A model generated the notes under the pieces. It saw only the letters and a program-made list of their open reading frames with translations. It was not told the origin of the DNA and did no database searches. This document shows positions 35,300-48,447 of a DNA stretch of 64,000 nt, piece after piece. Origin of the DNA: Telopea speciosissima (taxonomy: Eukaryota; Streptophyta; Magnoliopsida; Proteales; Proteaceae); NCBI RefSeq assembly GCF_018873765.1, contig NC_057918.1, positions 64,358,871 to 64,422,870 of the forward strand, given 5' to 3'. Every line of letters begins with the position of its first letter. Position 1 is the first letter of the stretch. The position numbers were made by a program, and so were the translations under genes.

Positions 35300-35960
35300 G
35301 ACTAAAATTATATTAAAGGATATCAACAGAGGAGGATCTCTCGTTGAGAAAAATCATATTTATAAGAAAAAGAGGTGGATTAAGCCACCAAGTTCTAGAT
35401 AAAACAAACTTATAAGCTCTTGCTGCAAGGAAGTGAGCTTCCTTATTCAAATATCTAGGGATAAAATGAAACACAACGTTTATAAATTTGAGGAAAGAGA
35501 TAAAATGCCATCTACATTGGAGAGTGCAACCCAACCCAATCTGAGAATAAAACTAGGTTTGAAAAACCCAAGTTGTTACCTCGCAGCAATGCATCACAAA
35601 TACTTTCTGCCTCCATAGACGCTACTGAGATACTTGAACTAGCCTTGCATTTAGTTACAATGAAACGCTTAACTCCATCGAATAGAATTATTCTCCTTCC
35701 ACCTTTCATTGACTTGATGTTCCAAGCTCCATCAGTGAAGGCTAGCACAAAATTGGACGAAAAAACAGGCAAGCTAAAATCAAAAGACAAATAGTGCGAA
35801 GAAGGATTATTATCGGGCAAATGAGGATTATGAAATTGGCTTGTACCCAGTCTACGTTGTTCCACAGAATGATTAAAAGCTTTGTTCGTGGCAACAAGGT
35901 TTAAATTTTCAAAGTTAAATACAATCTTGTTTTGAGCTTTCCAGATTTTCAAATTTATTA
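35300..35960 (-). mobile_element. L1 LINE fragment, C-terminal RNase H
   Basis: Minus-strand frames encode FVLAFTDGAWNIKSMKGG, ASMEAESICDALLRG and FIPRYLNKEAHFLAARAY, the RNase H-like tail of plant L1 elements. It is head-to-head with the plus-strand reverse-transcriptase fragment at 34955, so the two come from different insertions or an inversion. Confidence 0.75.
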
Positions 35961-36170
35961 TCCTTTGTATTATACTCTATTAAGCTTTAAGATGTAGGCA
36001 ATGCTACGGTCCAGGGATCATTGTACTCATGTATCAAGCTGAACTCACAAATTTTGAAAAATTTGGGTTGCCCTAGGGCGCCCCAAAGTTGCCCTGGACA
36101 CCCTATTTAAATTTTTAGGGTTTCTCATGGTCGCCCATAGGTGCCCTACTGTAACTCTATTAGGATTTGG
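35961..36170. other. Spacer, nothing recognised
   Basis: It contains two GGCGCCCCAAAG/GTCGCCCATAGG-type blocks; no gene is seen. Confidence 0.35.
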
Positions 36171-38630
36171 TATGACAAACCAATGTCCAGTCCTTCTCTT
36201 TCTTATCCCATAAAATTATGGAATCCATAACAAAGAGAAAACACATCTCTATTCCATCCCATACCCGAATGCACAGCGGAAAGGGATCGATTCGGATTTC
36301 TTTCACATCCCATGAATAATCACATAATCAAAACAACAAGAATTAACATGAATTTGCTAACCTGATGAACCTCAAGTGTTGCTCCTCCAATAGACAATGG
36401 TTCTTCCTCCAACGAGCACTCCAAGTAAACAGATCTAAACCTCCAATGGTGCAGCCAAAGTTTTCCAAGCCAATCCTAGATCATCTTTAATTCTTCAAGC
36501 ACAAATCTGGGTTTCTAAAACCCTAACTCTCAAATAATAGAGAGCAAGAAGAAGGAGAGAGAAGAGATCACAAGAGAGAGAGGGGGAGATCCAAATTCGT
36601 CCAAGGGGGGGGGGGGGAGGATGGCAGCCAAATTTGTCCAAGGCTGAAAAAAGGTGGGCTGCTCACCCTTCCCCTTGGTATGTTTATATAATAGGATTTC
36701 TAAAACCCTGCTTGGATGAATCCCAGTGAGAGTCTGACACTCTCTCTCCTCATAGGCTTAATCCTGTTTAATCTTGAAGAGCTTCTAATTGGTGAAGAAG
36801 CAGAATCTAATAGTGAATAGTATAATTAATTAATTATTTTAATTTATGAATAATTATAATTAGCACCATATCCATCAATTAAATAAATAACCAATTATTT
36901 TAGCAAATTCAAATAAACCCCTACATGATAATAAATCATCATGTACCAACCCTCCACTAATCAACACCATCATTATGGAATCTAGGGCACGAACACTAGT
37001 ACTGTCAAACCTCATTCCATAGTACATGTCCATATCAGAATGTCTATGAATAAAATCGGGTTCCGCAAAACTCGAAAAAACATTTTAATTAAATAACTAC
37101 ATATAATCTATCATTTTATGTAAAATATGTTTTGCAAAAACCATTTCCAAAACGGCACTGGATCTAGATTCCAATCCGACCATTCACAAACAACCTCAAT
37201 CTTGGTGTTCCCCAATCAGGGAGTGGTGACCATGTTGAGTAACTCCTTCACTCACAAGATGTTCGCGCATTCCCAGAACACCGGCTTTGACTCACTTGAG
37301 TCTCAGACATTGATGAACCAAAGAATGCGGTCACATTTTGCAGTGACAAGGTCCCCTCAGGTACCGAGTCTCGGTGACTCATGTCTATCACATCCTACAT
37401 CTGGTAGTAATACATGAGGGAATCGACAAAGTAGATTCTTCGCCAATACACACATCGAACATGTGAGTACTCGCATTCGTACCCTGACATCACATGTTTA
37501 GGCATACCCAATGCAACGACCATATGATAAGGGTGTCCAGCCCAAACCCTAGTCGTGACTACCATTTTAAGTAATACCTACGGACACATCATGCTCAACA
37601 TGTGATAATATTAAACCAAAATGTATAAAGGTTCAATACAAAGTAAACCGGATCGAATCGGGTTTGATGGACACATAAATCCAACAATCTTCCACTTGCA
37701 CTTCAAAGCCAATTTTTCATGCAGTTCAAACCCATGCCCTCCATGTGTTTTTCAAACACTGCAGGAGACAAACCCTTTATCATGGCATCAGACACATTTA
37801 CAGTAGTGTCCACTTTGGAGACACGTCATCCTGCTGGATAATTTCTCTGATGAGGTGATACTTCCGCTGCATGTGCGTGTTCCTCTTATGAGCCCTAGAC
37901 TCCTTAGCTTGTGCAATGGCCCCTCTGTTATCACAGCAGAGGAATGAGGCCCTTGACAAGGTCAGGAAGAACCTCCAAATCTTATAGAAACTTCCTTAAC
38001 CAAACACCTTCTTTTGCTGCATCGCAAGCCACAAGGTATTTTGCTTCGGTAGTGGAATTGGCTGTAGATTTCTGTTTTGCACTCCGGTTAGACTGGTAAT
38101 GACTCACAATACCACTGCATAGCAAATGTCCGGCTTTATACACAACATAGCATACATAAGACTCCCTACTGCAGATGCATAGGGAATCTTCTTCATCTCT
38201 TCAATATCCGTCTGAGACTGAGGACATTGAGATCTGAAAAGACTGACTCCATGTCGAAAAGGGACACTTCTCCGTTTGGAGTTCTCCATGTTAAATCTGG
38301 TTAGGACTTTGTCTATTTAGGTAGCATGTGACAAGCCTAGCATCTTTTTCTGGCGATCTCTTACAAGTTTGATCCCAAGAATATAGCTAGCTTCACCAAG
38401 GTCTTTAGAAAGTTGTGAACAACCACTCTTTCACCGATAAAAGAAGCCCTACATCTTACCCATCAGCAATATATCATCTACTTATAAAACAAGAAAACAG
38501 ACTGCACTCCCACTGATCTTCTTGTAAACGCATGGTTCATCCATGTTTTGATCAAAACCAAAAAATTTGATTGATTGATCAAACCTGATATTCCAGCTCC
38601 TGAGAGCCTGCTTCAATCCAGGTATCTTGG
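36171..38630 (-). mobile_element. Truncated Copia element: LTR plus 3' pol
   Basis: On the minus strand an LTR starts TGTTGGATTTATG at 37686, directly preceded by a GTGCAAGTGGAAGA polypurine tract. The LTR's far border is uncertain (about 36.17-36.24 kb). Pol remains at 37.69-38.63 kb include a CVYKKISGSAVCFLVL-like stretch, VDDILLMG and MKKIPYASAVGSLMYAM, the end of Copia reverse transcriptase. The rest of pol, gag and the 5' LTR are absent. It is broken in several places. A G-run (about 14 G) lies at 36605. Confidence 0.75.
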
Positions 38631-38639
38631 TACTCCTCT

Positions 38640-39411
38640 CTTTCCTCTATGCTCTAAAACTCAATGCCTCAATCCATTGTTACTCAAGGTTCGAAGGCGA
38701 CTCTCTGATTAGAAATGCAACCTCCTTTCTCAAGCAGGGAAGATGATTTTAATTCAGCTAGTTCTCAATTCCATCCCTTCCTTTCACATGTCCTACTTCC
38801 TCTTTCCAAAATATTTCTGTTCATAATTAGACTCAATCAATGCGAGATTTTGGCGAAGCCAATCCTCGTCTACTTCTCGTCTAGTCTCTTGGTCAGCCAT
38901 TTGTAGACCCAAATGGGTCGATAGCCTTTGGCTTAGATCATCTTGGACCCATAACAGAGCCTTGCTGTTCAAACTTATGTGGCACCTTATTACCGACCCC
39001 AGTACATTGTGGTCCTAGATTTTAAAGGTTAAATACTTCCCTTCACAAAACTTACTTTCTTGTTCACAACCCCTCCCCCAAGGATCATGGACATGGAATA
39101 ACATACAATCGATTCTTCCTGATCTATGTAGTATTCTCTTTTTGAGAGTTGGCGATGGAAGGAAAATTAACATTTAAACTCACAATTGGATACCAACTAT
39201 AGATTCTTCCATTTACCCTCCATCCCTTGCCCTTCATAGGACTTTGACTCATGTCAATGATCTTTTGATTAACAGACCATGAAGTGTTGCTGCTTTTCCA
39301 ACTTGTGGTTCCTAAAATATTCGGCACCTATTCCTTTTCCGTTCGTTTACGAAGAGGATACGGACAACAGGCTCTCTTGGGCTCCGCACCAAATTCCTCC
39401 ATAGTCCTAAC
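38640..39411 (+). mobile_element. L1 LINE fragment (reverse-transcriptase tail and zf-RVT)
   Basis: Plus-strand frames show VSWSAICRPK, ILKVKYFPSQNLL and LRVGDGRKINI followed by THNWIP, the typical linker between L1 reverse transcriptase and RNase H. Frames shift repeatedly. The fragment appears to continue after the hAT-like insertion that starts at 39412. Confidence 0.65.
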
Positions 39412-40442
39412 AATGGAACAAAAATTTGATCAAAATCTGTCGAAACCACCGAATTAACTCAATTTTTCAGGTTTTCGAGACGAGTTGAAGGAGAATTTTA
39501 TAAAATCCCTGGATTCAACCGGGTTTCGATGGTTTCAACCAGTTTCGATTGGTTTCAACCATATTTCGGTGCTTTCAACACATATGCCCATCGAAACTAG
39601 GGGGAACTTGGCTCGAAACTAGAACAGACAGGTATTTATGCCAGAAACCAAGACAGACACTTAGTTATGTCTAATACCATTTAAGTAAATGTTTTTATAT
39701 TTGTATTTACTTAAGATATTATTCATAAATAAACAAATACCCCCTTATTTGAATCCAATAAAAATAGTTAAAAATCAAATTTCAAAAGAAAAAAAAATCA
39801 ACCACCCAATTCAAGAACAAAAACTGAATTTTCGACAGTATATGCAATTTTCAACTTTCTAATGATGGGATTTTTCCCAAATCTAAAAATTCTATAAATC
39901 TTAATATAATAAAACATTGTAAAAAACAAAAAATGCGATAAAATATTCATTTGTTTTGATGTCTAAAAAAATATTTTCATTCAGAATGATTTTGACAACA
40001 TTCCCGCATACCAAATTAAGTTTGACTGGTATGTAACTCCTTCAATATAAATCAGATTTAAGCAATCTTTAACTTATTGGAAAGCTATCAAAACAAAGCT
40101 TTCTAACAAATCCAACATTACTTAAATCTCATTTATATTGAAGTAGTTATGTTCTGATCAAACCTTATTTGAACCATGTCCAAGAACAATATACAGTATC
40201 AAACTTGGATCAAAACCACAAGTAATATTTTTAATGTTCTCTATGTAAAACTAATGCATGGATTGAGTTTAAAATGTCAAAAATAAACAGCACAACAAAA
40301 ATCAAAGCTAAAAAACAACTTCAGATCCTCAAAACTAAAGTTTGAGTTAGTCTGAAATAAATCCCAAGTTTCAATCGAGATATGGTCAAAACCGAGACGA
40401 ACTCATTTTTTGACTGGTCGAAACCCTAGTTTTAGAACCTTG
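39412..40442 (-). mobile_element. 1.03-kb hAT-like element, family C, minus-core orientation
   Basis: A perfect 8-bp target duplication GTCCTAAC lies at 39404-39411 and 40443-40450. Ends are AATGGAACAAAAA and the inverse of CAAGGTTCTAAAACT. The core is the reverse complement of the 11704-12731 core. Length is 1031 bp, and GTTTCGA/TCGAAAC motifs fill the ends. It sits inside an L1 fragment. Confidence 0.9.
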
Positions 40443-40450
40443 GTCCTAAC

Positions 40451-41485
40451 CTTTTAGAACTTGAGAAACAACTCCTTATAAACACTTGACCTTTCATGTA
40501 AGATAGGGTTCTTGGATTAAAATCCTCTGAAATTCCCTAAAAGTGCAGCATGGTGCAATTCTAAGCTAACAACACAACACGTGGAAGATGTGAAATCCAA
40601 CAGTGCCAAGCTCGATTGACCCAGTTTTTTTTTTCTTTTTCTTTCTCGAACTTGATACCGTTGGATTTAACATCTTCAACGAGGCTGGATGAGGTACCTT
40701 TTTTATTTCTAACCACCAATTTATGGTAGCATACATGGACTTTGATTTTGTAAGAAGCCCAGAAAAGAAAAGGCGAAAGCAAGAGAAATCAAACAAGGAC
40801 TTTAAGAAGCACTTTCATTGGGATGTCAAAACTAAAACTCTGGACCGACTCAGGACCCAGGTACTGAACCAGAAACCCAAACTAAGACTGTAATTCTGAC
40901 AGGAATTATGAATTATCATATAACATGCAAGACAATTCATATATAATAGTTAACAAGTACGGTACCAAGTGTACAATAAATGGATCACAGGATATTTTAC
41001 ATATCTATTAAGTGTAGATATACAGCAAATATAATTAGTATCATCTAATTAAGATTATGATAGATAGCTTTTAACCTTTTCATTGCAGGGTGTAATAATG
41101 TATAGATTACAAGTACTCAAATAAAGTATCCAATCTATAAATATAATGAACTCTGCACCCTCAGTAACAACCTGCAGATGTTAATGAAAGGAAATCCACA
41201 TTTGAAGACTTGGATCCATCTAATCAAGTAATCTCAAGAGTTACATTTTGACTGAACATGGATCATCACCACCACCTCAACTTGAATTTATGGTTGAATA
41301 GTTAAAGCTTCAGTGTGCACTCTTAATACAAGTCCACCGGAAATATGTCATATTTTTTACCCCTGCGAGTTCTTAAGCCACAACAATTTGAGGTCCACCA
41401 ACCTCATACAAAAAGAAGAAATGAGGAGGAACAAAAAATGTAGAGAAGATAAAAAGACTTGAAAGAAGGGAGAACGAAACAGGTT
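40451..41485 (-). other. Downstream region of the pyruvate kinase gene
   Basis: The left part may still be L1 sequence. The right part holds the presumed 3' UTR of pyruvate kinase on the minus strand. No canonical AATAAA was identified. No other gene is seen. Confidence 0.45.
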
Positions 41486-44400
41486 TCAATCTTCAAGCTC
41501 GATAATCTTCACCACATATGCATCTCCAACTTTTTGGAAAACAACAGCACGATCATGTGGCTTTATTATACCTGATGTCTTACCATATTCAAGAGCAACC
41601 TTAAGGACCGACTCGTTTGTGCCTCCAGTCGATTCCGCCTGAACAATTAAATTCATGAAAATCAGACCTCAATCATATACTGGACCAGATAAAATTAAAA
41701 AAATTGAAATAAAATGAAAGATTTACCGGATGTCGAGGATCTGCAAGCATGGGGAAAAGACCTCTGACTGTAAGTGATTGCCTCGCCTGTCCATTCATCA
41801 TCAAAATGAATCCTTATTCAGTTTAAATTCTAAATACTGTGTAAGATTGAAATAAATAAATAGAATGGAATTGATAGGTAGAAGATTGCATGTTTTCAAT
41901 AGTACACAAGTTTTTGGACATCAATTATATTTATTGATGGAGTACAGTCAAAATTAGTTATAATACTCAATTAATCACGGACTTCATAACTCGAAAAGAT
42001 CATGTACATGCATCAGGTGCTAGCTATTTTGAAGGTAGGCATGCAAGGTCAAACCCAGCACAAAAGAGAAGACATAAATAGGGTCGTTAACCTCAATCTA
42101 GGTCCCTAGAGTGAGCTACTTGTTATATAAAAAGCAGTCTACATTGAAACTTGAAGCATAGATTCTCACAATCTACTACTCCACCCCCAGAGACAGAGAG
42201 AGAGAGAGAGAGAGAACAGATGACGATTCCAGTGGCATGGTTGGCCAGCCAATGAGTGCATGCTGCTTCTTTTATGCAGATCATTAGGACAACCATCCTC
42301 CATCCAGTAGGTCCAGAGAGTCTGGGAAATGGGAATATAGAGTCCACTTCATAAAACTCTGGTTTAGAGAATTTTTTTCTAGTACGAGTCTCTTTCAAAG
42401 AATCACATTCTGAAATTCCATTGGCAGTCAATACCCATATTCAAGTATTAAAATGATAAGCCACTAATCCAGTTGCCCACCAGAATCATCAGTTGAGTAC
42501 TCGTATAAAATATAAGAAGGATAGGTTGACTACGTAAGTTGGATAAGAGTTAATTACCAGAAATGAGAAGTTAGAAGAACAAGAGAATCCTTCCAACCAA
42601 CAGAGAAAATGGGATCCGATTTCCATGATCTAATTATATGGTCTGTAAGCAATTCAACTAGGTATAAGAGAAAGGGTAATATGCTGAATTTATTTCATTC
42701 TTTGCAAGTCCTGGAAAACCATCAAATCTACCAATGCTTGGAGAATTAAAGATCGAGTACTTTGTGTAACAAAAGAAAACCAATATGAAAAAGTGCAAGA
42801 AATTCTAAATGAGGCTATAAAACAGAAGCACAAGTTTGCCCTTACTGGGCCTGATCAGGAAATACAGAGAGACAAGACATTGTCTGTCCGAAGCAAGTGA
42901 AAATTCCAGGGCCACCATCCCTCAATGGGTCAAATTAGAAAGCCCGATGACAAGTAACAGTTTGCAATTTGCACCAAGAAAGTGAAAAGAAGCTAAATCT
43001 TATGGGCAACCAAAAATGAAGCAGGACAGTGGAAAACCTGAAAAGCACCAGTAAAGCTCCACTTAAGTTGATTTGTTTTGAGTTGAGGAATAACAACTGA
43101 TAGAACAGGCATTGATGGCCTATACTTGGAAATTATTCTGTACTCACAGGAAATTTACATTAGATTTCTCATAACCTGTCACACGGAGACACAAACGAAG
43201 GGGTGCATGTCTTCGCAAAGCCATGAGAAAAAAAAATTACCTTGCAGCCCTTCCAGATGAAGTGAAGCAAATAATTACAGAAGCCTTCACCTTAATTGCT
43301 GCACGAACCTGGATAAAAGCAAGACAGAGAACGAAAATTGTACACAATTATGAAAAAAGGATTGCTAATAAGAAACAAAATAGACTGAAGCATTGATCTA
43401 ACTATTGATACATATATTGATAATATCTGATGATTAAGAGTAGATGCCCCAAAAGAAAATACCGAAGAGGAAGCAATTGATTCCAAGTGGGACATTGGTT
43501 CTCCAACATATTTGACAGTCTTTTTGAAATACAAATCTTGATTGAAAACCTTCTCTGCCTGCAGACATAGCATTTTAAGCAAACGGTCAAGGATCGTAAC
43601 TATATATAGATACATATATATATATATATATAGGGGTGGAAAAATCTATGTATATGCATCCCAAAGAAGTTGCAAAGAGATACAAGTAACCACCCCCTAT
43701 ACATTAAATATCAACTTATAGAGCTCATATGATAATTAGCTCCATAGTGAGATGTATAATGAGTCTCATGTGGGGCAAAGGCCTAGGCACTGGAAGCACC
43801 ACACATCCACTAAGAAAATATAGAAGTATTTGAGCTATATGTATAGAAATATTAACAAAAATAATGAGATGTATAATGAGTCTCATGTTGGGCAAAGACC
43901 TTGGCACTGGAAGCACCACAAACCCACTCCGAAAATATACAAGTATTTGAACTATATGTATAGAAATATAACAAAAGGCAGAATCAATTCAATACCCCAC
44001 AACCGCACAGAAAAGAAAAAAGGAATTAACTCAATGAAGGAATATTTTCTTGTAGTTCTTTGCTGCTTTATATCGATGCTGAAAAGATACCAATAGGAAT
44101 TGTTGCATTCAATATGATTTTATTGTTATCTAGTCAGCAGAAAAGGACAATGTAAGACCCTGGACAATGTCAAGACATTGAAAAGTGACCAAATAAGTAA
44201 CAGCATGAAATTAATGTCAATTTGGACCACTTCTGCAAAACATGAACCATGCAAATTTTATTAAAATAATTTGCATAGAAAATGAGGAAGAGGGCACACC
44301 TCGGCACAAATTTTACCAACAGTGGAGATAGTCTCAATAGGGTACAATCCTCTTAGAGTCTCTGCACCTAAAAGAATTGCATCACTCCCTGCATCCTCAA

Positions 44401-46508
44401 AAAATGAAGAGATATGGATTAGGTCCCACAATGCAGCATGCCATATAGAACTGGTAAACAATGTCCTACTGAAACTCATAAAACACGAAGAGATAGAACA
44501 CAAAGATATTAAGGACCTCAACCCGACTTGCCAAGGTAACATACCATCTAATACAGCATTGGCAACATCAGTTGCCTCTGCACGAGTAGGTCTCAAGTTG
44601 TCAGTCATACTGTCCACAACACGAGTAACCACTGCAGGCTTTCCAGCCATGTTGCACTTGAAAACAGCAGCCTTTTGAAATAAAAAAACCTGAAAATTGA
44701 AGGCAATAAACAGCATGGTATAATTAAATTTGCATGAATATTGCCACGTATAGAAGCTCACTAGCACCAAATAGATGAGGTTGAATGAAGTGAGAAAAAT
44801 GGAAAACAGAAAATTATCAGAACAGGACAGCACAAGAATAATCATTGCTAACAACATAGAACCACTGATCAATGATTGAATTTTCGGTCGACCTTGTTTC
44901 AGATATCACCAGCTTAACTTCTCTATCAGGAACAATTTCATTTCTAAGGCTAACTCAGAAGCTAGGTCAGGTTTGGCGGCATAGTTCTGTAAGCTCAGCA
45001 GGCTAAGCAATGAAAACTTTCATCTAATATGACTCCTTACAATTTAGCGGTGAAGATCATTCAAAAGTCAAAACCACTAGACAGGTTTGGAGTCACAAAA
45101 AATATTAGAACTTTCAGACGCTGTACCGCCATGCTACAAGCCGGACTAATGCATCAGTTGACATTCTCATGAATTAACCTAGGTCCACCAAAGCACCATC
45201 AGGCTAAATCTTTCAACCAACCAATATGTCATATATGAGTATCCTCCAAAAGATATTTACTTCAACTGAGAGCAATGATGTTTTTTCACTATATTGACAA
45301 GGATATAGTATGTACATACTATATAGTGTCTCCCCAGAAAGAATCATGTTTTAAGTTGTCTGATGTGGCATGTACATAGTTTACCCTTGAAAAATATCCA
45401 ACTTTAAGATAGACTAGTGACAGCTGTGAATGTATTTGAGCATTTACTGGTATGACAGGAAAAAGGCATGATTCTGCCATTTGGGTTAGAAGGATCCAAC
45501 TTCAAGTCATCATGCTAAAAATGGCTTTGGACCTAGCCAGCCAAGATTAGTACTAGAAATAAAATGGTATCGTACAATTTTGCATATTTGTTCACTTGGT
45601 GCAAACTGAGCAGAAACCTATGCAGGCATACTACACTACCACAGAAGTTAACCTTTTAAATTGTTCCTCTGTCCAAGTTCAGAAACCTGACCTTCTCGGG
45701 AGGAAGATCTATCCCCAGATTCCCACGAGAAAGAATAATTCCATCTGCTTCTTGTAGAATCTCATCAAAATGGTTTAGGCCCTGCAAGGAATTGCAAGAA
45801 AAGAATATTGCAACTTGCAAGTTAACATTCTTGAACAAGCAAACACTAGTACCAAACTGGGTCACAGTTGAAAATCAGATCTTCTTTTTCATTCTTTTAA
45901 GACAATTGACAACAAGATCAACTTGACCAACAATTTTTCAGGCCGCCTAATCTCATGCAGCTTACCTCTACGTTTTCAATCTTTGCAAAGATCTGGGTCT
46001 GATTAAGATCACCCAATTTGGAAAGAAACTCACGTGCCTGCATTATAACATTATACAAGGCCAGTTACAGGTATAATAACAAGTTTAGAAGAATATGATC
46101 ACAGTGACAAATTAGCTCTGCATTAAAATCCCTACAGATAACCAAATTATATAAAGTTAAGAACCACAACCATAAACAGGCAACTTGATCACAAATTATA
46201 AAAAGAATTTGGAAGAATTTTTTTCTTAAAAAAAAGGGTCAAAATAGGTATGTGATAAAGCACAGTATAACTATTGAGAACTGAGAACAGTACTTACATG
46301 GCGAACATCTTCCGCATGCCGGGTATATGACAAGGAGAGGAAATCTATATTGTTACGAACACCCCATGTACTAATAACCTGAAAGAATAATTGCAACATC
46401 ATGATTTTCACTTGGAAGGAAATTCAACAGAAATAAAGAAAATCTTACAATAGGAAAAAAAGGCCCATATTTCAAACTATAACATGTTAAACTTCAACCA
46501 TTTTTTTA

Positions 46509-46547
<39 letters not shown>

Positions 46548-46987
46548 GATACTAACATTTTTCAGTATTTAAAAGGTGCCTCATTTATATTTAGAATTGT
46601 TGAGGGTTGTTATGTTGTGGAATATTTTTCTAATTACATCCATCGGTTTTTTAACGTTGCATGCAGAAATGTAACAAATTTAGGGACCCACTGTCACAGA
46701 ATAACAGTTGAATGTGGACAAACAACATTATATTCACATTCCAAGTTTATTGGATATTTCTGATCATGTCCACCCATCAAAACAAACAAATGTGGTTAAA
46801 AAGGCATTCTCTTAGCTCTATAGATAGAACAGAACTGTTGCAAACTATCACTTACTTCTTTGTCCATTTCAGTCAGGGTAGGCAGATCAATGCGGATTTG
46901 AGAAACATGCAAAGTGAACAAAGAACCAGCAAGAGTAGCAGAATTTTTAATCATACAGACGACATTTTCCCCTTTAACTTCAGATAC
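41486..46987 (-). CDS. Pyruvate kinase, cytosolic plant type; exons for the C-terminal two-thirds
   Basis: The enzyme makes pyruvate and ATP from phosphoenolpyruvate. Eleven minus-strand exons are readable, 5' to 3': 46856-46987, 46298-46378, 45966-46037, 45692-45781, 44545-44689, 44300-44388, 43463-43558, 43241-43308, 43038-43137, 41727-41786, 41486-41638. All have GT-AG borders and compatible phases, and no stops. Key motifs are [10 protein letters not shown] (active-site lysine), [36 protein letters not shown] and LLGAETLRG. The end is VVKIIELED plus stop, as in Arabidopsis At3g52990/At2g36580-type isoforms. The first exon found starts VSEVKGENV, so about 170 N-terminal residues are missing. 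I found no matching exon between 46988 and the kinase gene at 56.9 kb. Introns contain a 117-bp tandem duplication (43748-43981) and a 35-T run. Confidence 0.93.
43748..43981. repeat. Tandem duplication, 2 x 117 bp, in a pyruvate kinase intron
   Basis: Copies 43748-43864 and 43865-43981 share GAGATGTATAATGAGTCTCA and GCACTGGAAGCACCACA with few differences. A (TA)n tract precedes them at about 43612-43632. Confidence 0.85.
46512..46546. repeat. 35-base T homopolymer in an intron
   Basis: It lies in the intron between exons 46298-46378 and 46856-46987. It could be the A-tail of a minus-strand retro-insertion whose body is 46547 onward, but no SINE or LINE was recognised there. Confidence 0.6.
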
Positions 46988-47179
46988 CTGTAGTTGAAAA
47001 AGAAATACATAAGGAGCTTGCAAAATAATTATTATGCCGAATTTAGTAAAAAATGAGCACTACTTGAACCATCACACTCAGCTGCCCATAGTGTTTTTAC
47101 ACCCGAAGTTTAATTGATAGGCAGGCTCTCAAACCGAGTAACACTTATGCAAATTATTAATAGGACATGGGCAATATAT

Positions 47180-47640
47180 TAGCATATCTTGGATGCCCCT
47201 TTTGGACCCCTCATTCTGGGTTTTTCAGTGTCAGTCAATCCAGGAAGATCGTTCTCACCCTTCTTCATACTAACCAGATTCAGAACAGAGAGGTCTTGGC
47301 TGACAATGCATCCACGGACAGACTTTCTCCTCCTCTCACCATTACGCCTTCCATGCCCTCGGAATCATGGAGTCCCTTTGTGAAGCAGAAGACGGACATG
47401 GTCTACAGTAAGAACTCCCTGCTTCATTGGGAAGCCCTGTTTATCACATCCTCCCATGATTTTGAAAACATATCCCTTGAACTCCTCACCCAGGGCATCC
47501 CCAAGGAATTCCTGTGAGATCCTCTTGTCAAAAAATGCATGGAGTTTCTGGTCATCTTCGATTTCGAGCTTCTTCTGACAACCAGTAGTAGGATACTAGG
47601 ATTTGCAATATTAAACTTCATCTTCGATGGAGCGCTTCCG
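47180..47640 (-). pseudogene. Ribosomal protein eS6 retropseudogene, 3'-truncated
   Basis: Minus strand, starting ATG at 47619-47621. Translation gives MKFNIANP, then in another frame [70 protein letters not shown]. This matches the N-terminal ~148 residues of the ~249-residue eS6. About 8 extra bases near codon 9 shift the frame, and a TGA replaces the codon after KGTP. No introns are seen across the segment, which argues for a reverse-transcribed copy, but the 3' part and any A-tail are missing. It lies just upstream of the first pyruvate kinase exon seen. Confidence 0.9.
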
Positions 47641-47814
47641 CCCAAAAATTATACTTAATTTGTTGCTCACAAGATTTGAACCTTGTACATCCCATAAACA
47701 AAGCAACTCCACACCAATAAGCTATGACTACATGCATCAAGGGCCTAAACCAGCTTTCCAACAAATTTGATTGATCAAATGATTTTATTTTTACATGTGA
47801 CTTTTTGTATTAGG

Positions 47815-48447
47815 TAGAGCACAAAACCAGCTTTCCAACAAATTCAAGATTGCTTAAATTTGATTTATATTGAAGGAGTTATGTTCCAGTAAAACCTTAT
47901 TTGGTGTGCGCGAATGCTATCAGAATTGCTCTAAATTAAATAATTTTTTAGATATCAAAACAAATGAATATTTTACCGCACTTTTGGTTTTTAGCAAAGT
48001 TTACCATTTCAAGATTTATAGAATTTTTAGATTTGAGAAAAACCCCAGCATTAGAAAGTTGAAAATTTCACCTACCGCCAAAAATCCAGTTTTTGTTCTT
48101 GAGCGGGGGGGGTTGATTTTTTGTCTTTTTGTAATTTATTTTTTAACTATTTTTATTGGATTCAAATAGGGGGTTATTTGCTTATTTATGAATAATTTCT
48201 TGAGTAAATGAAATAACAAATTTAAAAATAAATTTGTAATTTATGAATAATTTATGAATAATTTGGGGGTTATTTGTAATTTATGAATAATTTGTTATTT
48301 CATTTACTCAAATGATATTTGGTATAAATAAGTGCCAGAACCTGGTTTGATTCCAAAAAACAGTGCAAGGTGCCCTACAATAAGGCGGCAGCCGCCTAGG
48401 CACCTAGAAATCCGCCTGGACTCCTATGCGGCGCCTTGACAACTATG
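47815..48447 (+). mobile_element. Partial family C hAT-like element, plus-core orientation
   Basis: It carries the family core (TTGAAGGAGTTATGTTCC, GGATTCAAATAGGGGG) and ends GCGGCGCCTTGACAACTATG, a different terminal module from the 11704 copy. The left terminus is missing. A 20-bp duplicate of AACCAGCTTTCCAACAAATT occurs at about 47751 and 47825. A second GCGTCGCCTTGACAACTAT end lies near 48650. Confidence 0.65.

Noticed and set aside
44261-44872. 203-codon minus-strand frame as one gene
   Set aside because: It reads through two pyruvate kinase exons (44300-44388 and 44545-44689) and the intron between them.
47167-47517. 116-codon plus-strand frame
   Set aside because: Antisense of the eS6 retropseudogene.
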